Source: Bradyrhizobium retamae
Lineage (GTDB): Bacteria > Pseudomonadota > Alphaproteobacteria > Rhizobiales > Xanthobacteraceae
Direction of reading: 5' to 3'
NCBI RefSeq assembly: GCF_001440415.1
Contig: NZ_LLYA01000002.1
Location: forward strand, 62,001 to 126,000
DNA length: 64,000 nt
A model generated the notes under the pieces. The model did not search any database. It saw only the letters and a program-made list of their open reading frames with translations, and had not been told where the DNA came from. Both the position numbers and the translations under genes were made by a program. This document shows, piece after piece, positions 48,959 to 57,391 of the stretch. Positions within the stretch are counted from its first letter, which is position 1, and each line of letters opens with the position of its first letter.

Positions 48959-50245
48959 TCAAGTCCCCCCTTGGCCCTGAGCCGGAAAAGCCACGAGGCC
49001 TAAGTTTCGGGCAGCCTCGAAGGGACTGATGAGCTCTCCGGTTTTCAGTTTATCAGGAAATAGAATCACCTGCCTGCCGGAGGAGCGGAACTGTTCGATG
49101 TCCTTGTCCTTTACACCGCGGAACTGGGCCTGCAGCGTCGCCGTTTCCTTTCGCTCGCCATCGGCCGAAAACGCGATCGAGCCGACGATGGTCTTGTGCT
49201 CGTTCTCGCGCAGGTATTTCGCGATGCCCTTCTGGTCGAGCGACTTGGTCGCGCCGACCGCCGCCTCGATCATCTGGCCCATCGCATAGCCGAACGGCGC
49301 CAGATAGTAGCCGAGCGGATCGACCTTGGCCTCGACGGCGCGCTTGGTGTATTTGTCGAAGAATTCCTTGGTGCCGTCGAAATACATGCTCTTTTCCGGC
49401 AGCCAGGTATTGTAGTTCACGACGCCGTTGAGCAGCGAGCCGAGGTTCGACATCACAGCGGCAAATTGCAGGCCGACCATGCCGCCGCCGAAAATCTTGA
49501 CGCTGTCGCCGATCCCGATCTCGTTCACGGCACGCAGGATGCCGGCCGAATCCGGCGGATAGGACGCGACATAGACGATGTCGGGCTTGGCCGCCTTCAG
49601 CGCGCGAATGATGGACGAAAATTCCACCGTGTTCGGCGGGTAGACCTGGTCGAAAACGATCGGGATATTGCGCTTCTTGGCGACATCCCGCGCTGTGAGC
49701 GCGAGGTTCTGCGCGAATTCCTGATCCGCCGTTAACAGCGCCATGTTCTTGCCGCCGGCCTTTTGCGCCAGGTCGAGGAACGAAGCCGCCCAGCTATCGG
49801 CCGGCCCCCAGGGTGCATTGTTGAACCACATGTCGTGGCCGACCTTGCTGTTCACCTGGAATGAGAAATTTCCCATCAGCAAGAGGCCGCGCTGCTTGAC
49901 GAACGGCATGATCGGCGCGGTCGGCACCGTCGCGTAAGGCGCAAACAGCAGGTCGACCTTGTCGACATCGACCAGCTTGGCGTAGATCGCAGGTGTCTCC
50001 GATGCGCTCGACTTGTCATCATAGACGACCAGTTCGACCTTGCGGCCGAGCAGCCCACCCTTGGCATTGACGTCGTCGCGCCAGATCTCGATGCCGAGCA
50101 ACGACGCCTTGCCGCCGCCGGCGAGGCCGCCAGTCTGCGGCATCGACATGCCGATCTTGATCGGCGGCTGCTGGGCAAGAGCGCTCGACCCGTGCCCGAC
50201 CACCGCGACGGCCATTGCGCCGCCCAGGAATGTTCTGCGTTTCAT
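48959..50245 (-). CDS. ABC transporter substrate-binding protein, Leu/Ile/Val-binding family
   Basis: 428 residues from the ATG at 50245, chosen because it opens the signal MKRRTFLGGAMAVAVVGHGS (RR pair, possibly Tat; cleavage after ALA). The type I periplasmic fold (PF13458-like) shows IGMSMPQTGGLAGGGK, ELVVYDDKSSASETPAIYAK and VDLLFAPYATVPTAPIM. The ligand is probably an aromatic or amide compound rather than leucine, given the adjoining ring-cleavage dioxygenase; this is context only. Confidence 0.9.
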   Translation of the reverse strand: MKRRTFLGGAMAVAVVGHGSSALAQQPPIKIGMSMPQTGGLAGGGKASLLGIEIWRDDVNAKGGLLGRKVELVVYDDKSSASETPAIYAKLVDVDKVDLLFAPYATVPTAPIMPFVKQRGLLLMGNFSFQVNSKVGHDMWFNNAPWGPADSWAASFLDLAQKAGGKNMALLTADQEFAQNLALTARDVAKKRNIPIVFDQVYPPNTVEFSSIIRALKAAKPDIVYVASYPPDSAGILRAVNEIGIGDSVKIFGGGMVGLQFAAVMSNLGSLLNGVVNYNTWLPEKSMYFDGTKEFFDKYTKRAVEAKVDPLGYYLAPFGYAMGQMIEAAVGATKSLDQKGIAKYLRENEHKTIVGSIAFSADGERKETATLQAQFRGVKDKDIEQFRSSGRQVILFPDKLKTGELISPFEAARNLGLVAFPAQGQGGT

Positions 50246-50327
50246 CGATTCCCCCTTATGTCGTTGTATTTCTGCGTCCGCCGGATCTTCGCCCGGCTGC
50301 GGTGAAGTGGATCGCGTCAGTCTCGGG

Positions 50328-51269
50328 CTAGCCGCCGGCACCCGCCGGGGCATGTTCGCTTTTGGCTTGTTTCATGATCGCCGACGGATCGGCGCCGACG
50401 CGCCCGTTGGTCTTGTCGGCGGCGCTTTCGCGCGACAACCGCATGTCGAAGCGGATGCTCGGCATGCCCTTGATCGGGCAGTCCGAATCATTGGCCACCA
50501 CGTCGACGGCAAGATCGCCCGACGAGCCGAACACGACATCATCGGCCAGATGGGGATCGTCACGCAGATAGAGCGCCGTGACCAGTTCGCGATAGCCGGC
50601 TGCGCCGACCAGGAAGTGAATATGCGCCGGCCGCATGCCGTGCCGCGCCTGCGCCTTCACCATCGCGCCGACCGGGCCATCCATCGGGATCGAATAGCCG
50701 AGCGGCTTGACGGTGCGCAGCACATAGAGGCCATCGGCATCGGTGGCAAACACACCGCGGTAATCGACCGAGGTCGCGCTGGCCTGGATGTCATAGAGGC
50801 CATCGGCGCCGGTCTGCCAGATCGAGACGGTGGCGCCCGCGACCGGTTTGCCCGCGGCATCGGTGACGCGGCCATACAACACGCACTCGCTGCCGGGCTT
50901 CGGAATCTTGGCGATCGAACTGCCGGCTGCAAGCGTCGGCGTGGCCTCGCGGTAGAACGGGCCGAGCAGGCTGGTGTGGGTGGCTTCCTCGAGCGCGGTC
51001 GCGTCGTGCAGCCCGTTGACGAGCGCCGAGAGGCCGAGCGTGTCGGATAGCAGGATGAATTCCTGCCGTTCCGGCGAACACATCTTGCCGGCAGCAGTCA
51101 TGAATTCGATGCCCTTGATCCATTCCGCGGGCGTCAGGTTGACGTCGCGGGCGAAGGCATGGAGATGTTTTACCGCCGACGCCATGATCTCCTTCAGGCG
51201 AGGGTCGGGCGTCGTCGCCATCTGGTCGAGCACGGCGTCCGTGATCGTTTCCGACGTTAACTCACGCAT
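50328..51269 (-). CDS. Intradiol ring-cleavage dioxygenase (catechol/hydroxyquinol type)
   Basis: 313 residues. The N-terminal helical dimerisation domain (FARDVNLTPAEWIKGIEFM) precedes the catalytic beta-sandwich. Fe(III) ligands are visible: Tyr in ADGLYDIQ, Tyr in LGYSIPMDGPVG, and the HxH of MRPAHIHF. It cleaves catechol or 1,2,4-trihydroxybenzene between the hydroxyls. It is the first gene of the unit, 82 bp upstream of the binding protein. Lacks a nearby muconate or maleylacetate gene in this window. Confidence 0.9.
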   Translation of the reverse strand: MRELTSETITDAVLDQMATTPDPRLKEIMASAVKHLHAFARDVNLTPAEWIKGIEFMTAAGKMCSPERQEFILLSDTLGLSALVNGLHDATALEEATHTSLLGPFYREATPTLAAGSSIAKIPKPGSECVLYGRVTDAAGKPVAGATVSIWQTGADGLYDIQASATSVDYRGVFATDADGLYVLRTVKPLGYSIPMDGPVGAMVKAQARHGMRPAHIHFLVGAAGYRELVTALYLRDDPHLADDVVFGSSGDLAVDVVANDSDCPIKGMPSIRFDMRLSRESAADKTNGRVGADPSAIMKQAKSEHAPAGAGG

Positions 51270-51500
51270 GCGTCACTCCCCGAGCTGCCGGCTGTTATTC
51301 GACCTGCCGGCTGTTTTGCTGCAAGCCTAACCGCTTGTTGGGGATCAACACAAGGCGTTCGAAGGCGAGGCCTGCGCCCTCTCCTACGAATTGATACGGG
51401 CGAATAGGTCACATGGCCCATACATTCGCGCATCGAACGAGCGCGGCAGGGCCTCAGCCCACGATTTTGCGATTGCACAATCGGCGCAACGGCAGTGGGA

Positions 51501-51851
51501 TCATTTTTCCTTTTCGCGGATCGGCGGCGCGGTCTTCTCGGCCGGCGCCGGCGGCAGCGCGGGCTGAGCGCCCGACTTCTGCGCATCCGGGTCTGGACGG
51601 GCAGGCTGCGGCGGAATGTCTGATGGCCTTTGCCCGGTCGTGCCGGGTTCGGACGGCGCGGCGGGCGCGGGCGGCTTCGTTTCCGCGTCGGGCGTCGACT
51701 GCGTCGGCGGCGTCGCCTGCGCGACGTGCTGTGAATCGCGCGCAACGATCTCGGTCAGCGACAGCGCCGAAATGATCAGCCCGACCGCGATCAGCGTGGA
51801 TGCGCCCAGCATTTCCCTTCGGTATTTGCGTTGACGGGCATCGGCAGGCAT
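51501..51851 (-). CDS. Membrane-anchored Pro-rich protein of unknown function, 116 aa
   Basis: One helix near the N-terminus (MLGASTLIAVGLIISALS) and a roughly 75-residue Pro/Ala/Glu/Lys tail (QATPPTQSTPDAETKPPAPA and onward) without a fold. Resembles periplasmic low-complexity anchors. The 231 bp between it and the dioxygenase holds nothing recognisable. Confidence 0.6.
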   Translation of the reverse strand: MPADARQRKYRREMLGASTLIAVGLIISALSLTEIVARDSQHVAQATPPTQSTPDAETKPPAPAAPSEPGTTGQRPSDIPPQPARPDPDAQKSGAQPALPPAPAEKTAPPIREKEK

Positions 51852-51943
51852 ATCGTTCGACCCACAAAATCGTTCGTGGGCTCAACGGCCGGCAAGGCGC
51901 ATAGTTCCGCCGGGAACCTGCTTGGTAACCCCATCCGGGACGC

Positions 51944-52948
51944 CTAGAATTCTAGCATCCCGGCGTCGCCGTCCTCGGTGCCGAAAGCCAGCAACGTGCC
52001 CTTCGCGTTCCAAGCCAGCGCCGAGACCGGCTCGCTGCCGTTGCGGCGCACCAGAATTTCCGCGCCGTCCTCGAGCCGCACGATCAGCACGGTGCCGTCA
52101 CTATAGCCTGCGGCCATGATGTCCTGCCTCGGATGACAGGCCACCATCGAAACGCGCGCCTGCAGCGGCGCCAGCATCGCAGGCTCCTTGCCCATCGGAC
52201 CGTCCTTGCTGGCGAACGGCCAGATGATCACGCTGTCCGCACCCGACGTGGCGAGCCCCTTGCCGCCCGCGCTCCACGACATCGAGCGGACGCGACCGGG
52301 GTAGCCGCTCATCCGCATGTGCCTGATATCGGCGAGCCGCCAGCCATGCAGCGCCGGCTCGTGCATCGCGGTGACCAGGAATTTGTTGTCGGGGCTGAAG
52401 GTGACGGCGAGGTGCGAGCCGGCCCATTGCAAAAATTCAGGCTTCGCCGCCATGTTGGGAAACCACAGCGTCACGCCATTGTAGTGGGCGACCGCCACGC
52501 GCAGGCCTTTTGGCGCGAAGGCGAGGCCGCCGACGGTCGACGGCGCGTCAAAAGTCTTCTCCTCGCCCTTGCCGCTGCGGACGAACGCCGTCTTGCCAGC
52601 CGACCAGGCAAACGCGCCATCGGAATGCAGCGCGACATTGTCAATCCAGCGCCGTTTCGCGTCGGTCGCAAGCACTGACGTCTCACCCTTTGCATTCAAC
52701 GCAACGAGCTTGCCGTCGTCACCACCGGTGACGACGCGCTTGTCATCGGACGCTGTGCAGAGGATGGCGCCGCCGTGCATGACCACATGGGAGATTTCTC
52801 CGGTGGCATCGGCGATTGCGACGTTTTCCTCGGCACACACGAAGGCAGCGCGCTCGCCGAGGAAATGCACGGCGGAAACGGGTGCACGTACCGCAACGGA
52901 TTTCACGCGGTCGGTCAGGGATGCAATGGCGAGCTGTTCGGAAGACAT
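51944..52948 (-). CDS. WD40-like beta-propeller protein in the zinc operon
   Basis: 334 residues from the ATG at 52948, 10 bp after the CobW stop. Repeated blade motifs (AFVCAEENVAIADATGEI, VTGGDDGKLVALN, LRVAVAHYNGVTLWFP, ADSVIIWPF, MAAGYSDGTVLIVRLEDG) suggest a seven-bladed propeller without a signal peptide or membrane segment, so cytoplasmic. No enzymatic motif. As last gene of the Zur-box operon it probably serves zinc homeostasis, perhaps as a scaffold for CobW clients; its function is not known to me. Confidence 0.85.
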   Translation of the reverse strand: MSSEQLAIASLTDRVKSVAVRAPVSAVHFLGERAAFVCAEENVAIADATGEISHVVMHGGAILCTASDDKRVVTGGDDGKLVALNAKGETSVLATDAKRRWIDNVALHSDGAFAWSAGKTAFVRSGKGEEKTFDAPSTVGGLAFAPKGLRVAVAHYNGVTLWFPNMAAKPEFLQWAGSHLAVTFSPDNKFLVTAMHEPALHGWRLADIRHMRMSGYPGRVRSMSWSAGGKGLATSGADSVIIWPFASKDGPMGKEPAMLAPLQARVSMVACHPRQDIMAAGYSDGTVLIVRLEDGAEILVRRNGSEPVSALAWNAKGTLLAFGTEDGDAGMLEF

Positions 52949-52958
52949 GATTTCCGTC

Positions 52959-54008
52959 TCACGCAGCAATGCAGCTTTCGAAACCTTCGCGGATCGTCTT
53001 TTCAGGCAATTCACGGCCGATGAAGACGACGCGGCTTTCGCGCGGCTCGCCTTCCTTCCACTTCCGCTGATGATCGCCTTCCAGCATCATGTGCACACCC
53101 TGGAACACATAACGGTCGTCGTCCTCGGTGAAGGAGAGGACGCCCTTCGAGCGCAGGATCTTCTGGCCCTCGGTGGCGACGAGGTTTTGCAGCCACGGCA
53201 TGAATTTGGTCGGGTCAAGCGGCTTGTCCGACCGCAGCGACAGCGATTGCATCTCCTCGTCGTGGTAGTGCTTCAATCCGCCATGGCTGTGGCTGTGATC
53301 GTTATGGTGATCATGACCATGATGGTGATCATGATCGTGATGATCGTCGCCGGCGTCGAGGAATTCCGGCTCGATCTCCAGAATGCGATCGAGATCGAAC
53401 GCGCCGCGCTCCAGCACGTCCGATAGCGCGACCTTGCAGCGCTCGGTGCGGTGCAGCTTTGCATATGGATTGATGCCGCGAATTCGGGCCTCGACTTCGG
53501 CCAATTCCGGTTTGGAGACGAGGTCGGTCTTGTTCAGCACGATGACGTCGGCGAACGCGATCTGGTTCTTGGCTTCCGGCGCATCCTTGAGACGATCGCT
53601 CAGCCATTTGGCGTCCGCCACGGTGACGACTGCGTCGAGCCGCGCATTCCTCTGCACGTCTTCGTCGACGAAGAAGGTCTGCGCCACCGGCGCCGGATCG
53701 GCCAGCCCCGTGGTCTCGACGATGATGGCGTCGAACTTGCCCTTGCGCTTCATCAGGCCGTCCATGATGCGGACGAGGTCGCCGCGCACGGTGCAGCAGA
53801 TGCAGCCGTTGTTCATCTCGAATACTTCCTCATCGGCGCCGATGATGAGGTCGTTGTCGATGCCGATCTCGCCGAATTCGTTGACAATGACGGCGTATTT
53901 CTTGCCGTGGTTTTCGGACAGGATGCGGTTGAGCAGCGTCGTCTTGCCGGCGCCGAGATAGCCCGTCAGCACGGTCACTGGAATTTTTTGGGACGAAAGT
54001 TCAGACAT
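52959..54008 (-). CDS. CobW/G3E-family GTP-dependent metallochaperone
   Basis: 349 residues. Walker A TGYLGAGKTT (residues 15-24), metal motif C69-I-C71-C72, Mg site EVxxTGLADP (IVETTGLADP), NKTD, and a His-rich loop of 35 residues (about 225-255: DHHDHDHHHGHDHHNDHSHS). The C-terminal CobW_C domain follows (VFQGVHMMLEGDHQRKW). Zur-regulated members are zinc chaperones (ZagA/ZigA-like). It lies 54 bp after znuA in the zinc operon. Confidence 0.92.
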   Translation of the reverse strand: MSELSSQKIPVTVLTGYLGAGKTTLLNRILSENHGKKYAVIVNEFGEIGIDNDLIIGADEEVFEMNNGCICCTVRGDLVRIMDGLMKRKGKFDAIIVETTGLADPAPVAQTFFVDEDVQRNARLDAVVTVADAKWLSDRLKDAPEAKNQIAFADVIVLNKTDLVSKPELAEVEARIRGINPYAKLHRTERCKVALSDVLERGAFDLDRILEIEPEFLDAGDDHHDHDHHHGHDHHNDHSHSHGGLKHYHDEEMQSLSLRSDKPLDPTKFMPWLQNLVATEGQKILRSKGVLSFTEDDDRYVFQGVHMMLEGDHQRKWKEGEPRESRVVFIGRELPEKTIREGFESCIAA

Positions 54009-54062
54009 AATGGCTCCGGAGCGGAAATGGTTTTGCGCACCGGCAGCAGGGAGGCCCCTGCC

Positions 54063-54932
54063 CTATGGGCTCAGCGCGCTGGTCAGGGCCTTTATATTGT
54101 GCCTGACCATCGCAATGTAAGTAGGAGAATCGCCCTTTTCGCCGGTCAAGCTGTCGGAATAGAGCGTTCCGCCGATCCTGGCGCCGGTCTCGGCCGATAT
54201 CCGGCTCATCAGGCGGGGATCGGAGATGTTTTCGAGAAAAACTGCCGGTATTTTGGCCGCCCTGATCTGGGTGATGATCTTTGCGACATCGCGGGCGCTG
54301 GCCTCGGATTCGGTCGATACGCCGACCGGCGCAATGAAATCGATGCCATAGGCGGCGGCGAAATAACCGAACGCACCGTGGGTCGAGATAACCTTGCGGC
54401 GCCCTTCCGGAATCTTGCCGACCGTCTCGCGCACCTCGCGGTCCAATACGTCGAGTTGCGCCAGATAAGCGCTGGCGTTGGACTTGAAGGTTTCTGCATT
54501 GGCGGAATCGGCGGCCGCCAGAGCGTCGCGGATATTGGCCACGTAGATCTTAGCGTTGGCGACCGATTGCCAGGCATGGGGATCAGCTACCGAGCCGAGC
54601 TTAAGCGGCGTAATGCCGGTCGTCGCGGTTACGACGGTCGCCTTTCCGCCGGCGGATTTGACGAGCCGCGACAACCAGCCCTCGAACCCAAGACCATTGA
54701 CGAACACAAGCTTTGCACCCGCAACCCGTTTGGCGTCCGAGGGCGCCGGCACATAAACATGCGCATCGCCGTCGGGCCCGACCAGCGTCGTGACCTCGAC
54801 GCGATCGCCGCCGACCTGGCGGACGAAATCGCCGATGATTGAGAAGCTCGCAACGACGTTGAGGCGCCCCTCGGCGCGGACCGGGCCTGCGACCGCGAGC
54901 ATGGCGAGAGCGATAAGCCAGTACCGGATCAT
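54063..54932 (-). CDS. znuA: Zinc ABC transporter substrate-binding protein ZnuA-like
   Basis: 289 residues from the ATG at 54932, with a signal peptide (MIRYWLIALAMLAVAGPVRA). Metal ligands: His in DGDAHVYVP, His in ADPHAWQS, His in ISTHGAFGYFA and an acidic residue near the C-terminus, typical of the cluster A-I Zn/Mn-binding proteins. The His-rich loop common in E. coli ZnuA is absent; here that role may be played by the small His-rich protein upstream. It begins 2 bp after znuB. Confidence 0.9.
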   Translation of the reverse strand: MIRYWLIALAMLAVAGPVRAEGRLNVVASFSIIGDFVRQVGGDRVEVTTLVGPDGDAHVYVPAPSDAKRVAGAKLVFVNGLGFEGWLSRLVKSAGGKATVVTATTGITPLKLGSVADPHAWQSVANAKIYVANIRDALAAADSANAETFKSNASAYLAQLDVLDREVRETVGKIPEGRRKVISTHGAFGYFAAAYGIDFIAPVGVSTESEASARDVAKIITQIRAAKIPAVFLENISDPRLMSRISAETGARIGGTLYSDSLTGEKGDSPTYIAMVRHNIKALTSALSP

Positions 54933-54934
54933 GA

Positions 54935-55804
54935 CTACGCCTCGAGATGACGGCCGGGAAACATCTGCCGGACCAGGCCGCTGACAGGGCCGAACAACAA
55001 CGATGCGACATACAGCACCGCCGCGATCAGGATGACCGCGGGGCCTGAGGGAATTTTGGTCTGAAACGACAGCACCAGCCCGGCATAGCCCGAGACAATC
55101 GCGCTCGCCACCGCGATGCAGATCATGCCGGTGATGTCCCGTGACCAGAACCGGGCGATGCCGGCGGGCAGGATCATCAGGCCGACGCCGAGCAAGGTGC
55201 CGAGCGCATGAAAGCCGTTGACCAGGTTGATGACGACCAGCGCCAGGAACGCCAGATGCGCGGGCGCGCCGGCGCGAGAGACGGTGCGCAGGAAAACCGG
55301 ATCGACGCATTCGATCACGAGGGGACGGTAGATTACCGCCATTACGAAGAGTGTAATCGTGGTGTTGAAGGCAATCACCAGCAGCGTCTGGTCGTCCATC
55401 GCGAGGATGTTGCCGAACAGCACGTGCAGCAAGTCGATATTGGTGCCCTTGATGGAGACGATGGTAACGCCGAGCGCCAGCGACACCAGATAGAAGGTCG
55501 CGAGCGAAGCGTCTTCCTTCAGCTCGGTGTTGCGCGCGACGAGGCCGGCGAGCAGCGCGACCGTAAAGCCCGCGATCAATCCGCCTGTCGTCATCGCGAA
55601 CAGATTCAACCCCGAGACCAGGAAACCGATCGCAGCACCCGGCAGGATCGCATGCGCCATGGCGTCGCCGACCAGGCTCATCCGCCGCAGCATCAGGAAC
55701 ACGCCGATCGGCGCGGCGCCTAGCGCAAGCGCGATCACGGCGGCGAGCGCGCGGCGCATGAACTCGAATTCGATGAAGGGCGCGAACAGCGCGTCGTACA
55801 GCAT
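54935..55804 (-). CDS. znuB: Zinc ABC transporter permease ZnuB-like
   Basis: 289 residues from the ATG at 55804, which overlaps the ATPase stop by one base. About eight membrane segments of the ABC-3 (ZnuB/TroC) family, with MLRRMSLVGDAMAHAILPGA and VGLMILPAGIARFW as hallmarks. Pairs with ZnuC. Confidence 0.93.
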   Translation of the reverse strand: MLYDALFAPFIEFEFMRRALAAVIALALGAAPIGVFLMLRRMSLVGDAMAHAILPGAAIGFLVSGLNLFAMTTGGLIAGFTVALLAGLVARNTELKEDASLATFYLVSLALGVTIVSIKGTNIDLLHVLFGNILAMDDQTLLVIAFNTTITLFVMAVIYRPLVIECVDPVFLRTVSRAGAPAHLAFLALVVINLVNGFHALGTLLGVGLMILPAGIARFWSRDITGMICIAVASAIVSGYAGLVLSFQTKIPSGPAVILIAAVLYVASLLFGPVSGLVRQMFPGRHLEA

Positions 55805-56559
55805 CAGGCCGCCCGTGATGGCATATCGGCGGCGCAAGCTGCGGCGCTGTCGTCGAAGGCTTCGCACATCTTCATCGCCACGAGCAGGTTTTCCGGTGTC
55901 AGCACTTCGGCGGTCGGCCCCCACGCAACCGGCCCGCGCGCCAGCAGCAGGGTTTCGGGGAAGTGGCTTCGCACCATCTCCAGATCGTGCAGCGCCGCCA
56001 GCACGGTGCGCCCCTCGCCATGCCAGCGCCTGACCAGCGCGATCAGGTCCGCCGAGGTTTTTGCATCGATGGCGTTGAACGGCTCATCCAAAACGATGAG
56101 GCGAGAATCCTGCAGCAGCACCCGCGCAAACAGCATGCGCTGCATCTGCCCGCCGGACAGCGTGCCGATCGAGCGGTTTTCGAAACCGTTGAGCCCGACC
56201 GCGGCGAGCGCCGCCAGGATCTTCTCGCGCTCGGCCTTGCCGATGCCGCCGAACGGTCCCGTCGAACGCCACAGGCCGCTGCCGACGAAATCGAACACCG
56301 AGATCGGAAAGCTGCGGTCGATATCGACGCTCTGCGGCAGATAGGCAATGTCCCTGCTATCGAGACCGCCGAGACCAATCGCGCCGGACAGCGGCTTGAG
56401 GATGCCGGCCACTCCCCGGAACAGCGTCGACTTGCCGGCGCCGTTCGGCCCGATCACCGCCATCAGCGCGCCCGGCGCGACCTCGCCGTTGAGGTGATGC
56501 ACCGCCGGATGCCGGTCGTAGCCGAGCGTGACGTTGCGAAACTTTATCTGCGCGGACAT
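55804..56559 (-). CDS. znuC: Zinc ABC transporter ATPase ZnuC-like
   Basis: 251 residues from the ATG at 56559. Walker A VIGPNGAGKSTLFRG, signature IGTLSGGQMQRMLFARVL, Walker B LIVLDEPFNAID, and the H-loop AALHDLEMV. The ATG follows the stop of the His-rich gene by 2 bp. Confidence 0.93.
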   Translation of the reverse strand: MSAQIKFRNVTLGYDRHPAVHHLNGEVAPGALMAVIGPNGAGKSTLFRGVAGILKPLSGAIGLGGLDSRDIAYLPQSVDIDRSFPISVFDFVGSGLWRSTGPFGGIGKAEREKILAALAAVGLNGFENRSIGTLSGGQMQRMLFARVLLQDSRLIVLDEPFNAIDAKTSADLIALVRRWHGEGRTVLAALHDLEMVRSHFPETLLLARGPVAWGPTAEVLTPENLLVAMKMCEAFDDSAAACAADMPSRAA

Positions 56560-56561
56560 GC

Positions 56562-56747
56562 TCACCTCATCGCGACCAGGACAACGGCCCACAGAGCGAC
56601 GCTGACGGCGAGCGCTGCTGCAAGGCGGGCTGATACGGTCATCCGCAGGATCGACCAGGGCGCGGCCTGCGCCGGATGCGGCGTCGCCGGACCGTGGCTG
56701 TGGGCGTGAGCGTGATGCGCGTGGTCGTGGGAATGGGTGTGAGGCAT
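56562..56747 (-). CDS. Small His-rich membrane protein, first gene of the zinc operon
   Basis: 61 residues. The first 23 include about ten His (MPHTHSHDHAHHAHAHSHGP), followed by one membrane helix (LAAALAVSVALWAVVLVA). The likely role is to bind Zn2+ at the membrane close to ZnuABC. It lies directly behind the Zur box, with no Shine-Dalgarno motif between box and ATG. Confidence 0.75.
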   Translation of the reverse strand: MPHTHSHDHAHHAHAHSHGPATPHPAQAAPWSILRMTVSARLAAALAVSVALWAVVLVAMR

Positions 56748-56755
56748 AGGTTGAC

Positions 56756-56768
56756 GTTATAATATAAC
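56756..56768 (-). promoter_or_regulatory. Zur operator/promoter of the zinc operon
   Basis: GTTATAATATAAC, a perfect 13-bp dyad, lies 9 bp before the first ATG of the operon. It equals the core of the E. coli Zur consensus (TGTTATAATATAACA, here TGACGTTATAATATAACATT on the plus strand). The -10 (TATATT) sits inside the dyad, so Zur binding should block RNA polymerase. Confidence 0.85.
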
Positions 56769-56806
56769 ATTACGGGAGTCCACGAGGGGGCATGACCGAG
56801 GACCGA

Positions 56807-56844
56807 TATTCTTCAATGCCCCTGCTATTCTTCAATGCCCCTGC
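56807..56844. repeat. Perfect 19-bp tandem duplication
   Basis: TATTCTTCAATGCCCCTGC is repeated twice head to tail (56807-56825 and 56826-56844) in the interval between the zinc operon and the split permease. Confidence 0.95.
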
Positions 56845-56887
56845 CCGTCATATCCCGGCATCCAGAGCCCAATTCCGGTTCAAGCCC

Positions 56888-57391
56888 TTACGGCTTGCCG
56901 ATCACCATCGCGATCGCCGCCGCCAGAAACGGAAACGGCACTGACACTGCGGCGCGAAACCAGACGAAGCGGGCCGGCATGAAGGGGATTTCCCAGAGGA
57001 TCATGCGCTGAAAGGCGAACAGCGCCCAGGCGACGACATAGGCGATCACCTGCGGCGGGCCGCCGCCGACCTTCAACGCCACCGCGCCGATCGAAAAGCC
57101 GACCACCGGGCCTCCGGGCGTCGCCGCTCCGGCGATCACCGCGGTCAGCACGCCGAGCCAGCCGCTGTCGGGGCCGAGCCACCCGGTGATGACTTCGGGC
57201 GGAATGACGGCGGCGATGTAGCCCGAGCCGATCACGCCGAGTGCAATGCGCGGCACGATGTTGATGAAGTCCATCGAGCCTTCGCGCACCGACGACACCA
57301 GCACGACGCGGCCGCGCTGCCAGGCCATGAAGCCGAGAATCGCGACCGAGCCCCACAGCGTGATGTCGATGATCAGCGCAGACGCCGTCAC
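56888..57391 (-). CDS. DUF318/UPF0718 permease, C-terminal half (split protein)
   Basis: 167 residues from the GTG at 57391, overlapping the preceding gene by 4 bp (GTGA). Membrane segments and the GPDSGWLGVLTAVIAGAATP and PGGPVVGFSIGAVALKVGG blocks match the second repeat of the UPF0718 permease family, which is normally one protein of about 300-350 residues with two homologous halves. Function unknown; proposed transporter. Confidence 0.8.
   Translation of the reverse strand: MTASALIIDITLWGSVAILGFMAWQRGRVVLVSSVREGSMDFINIVPRIALGVIGSGYIAAVIPPEVITGWLGPDSGWLGVLTAVIAGAATPGGPVVGFSIGAVALKVGGGPPQVIAYVVAWALFAFQRMILWEIPFMPARFVWFRAAVSVPFPFLAAAIAMVIGKP

Noticed and set aside
53275..53345. Possible tandem DNA repeat (GATCATGA-like)
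   Set aside because: Encodes the His-rich loop of the CobW protein; not an independent repeat.
54933..55310. N-terminal extension of znuA
   Set aside because: Reads out of frame through znuB; the signal peptide starts at 54932.
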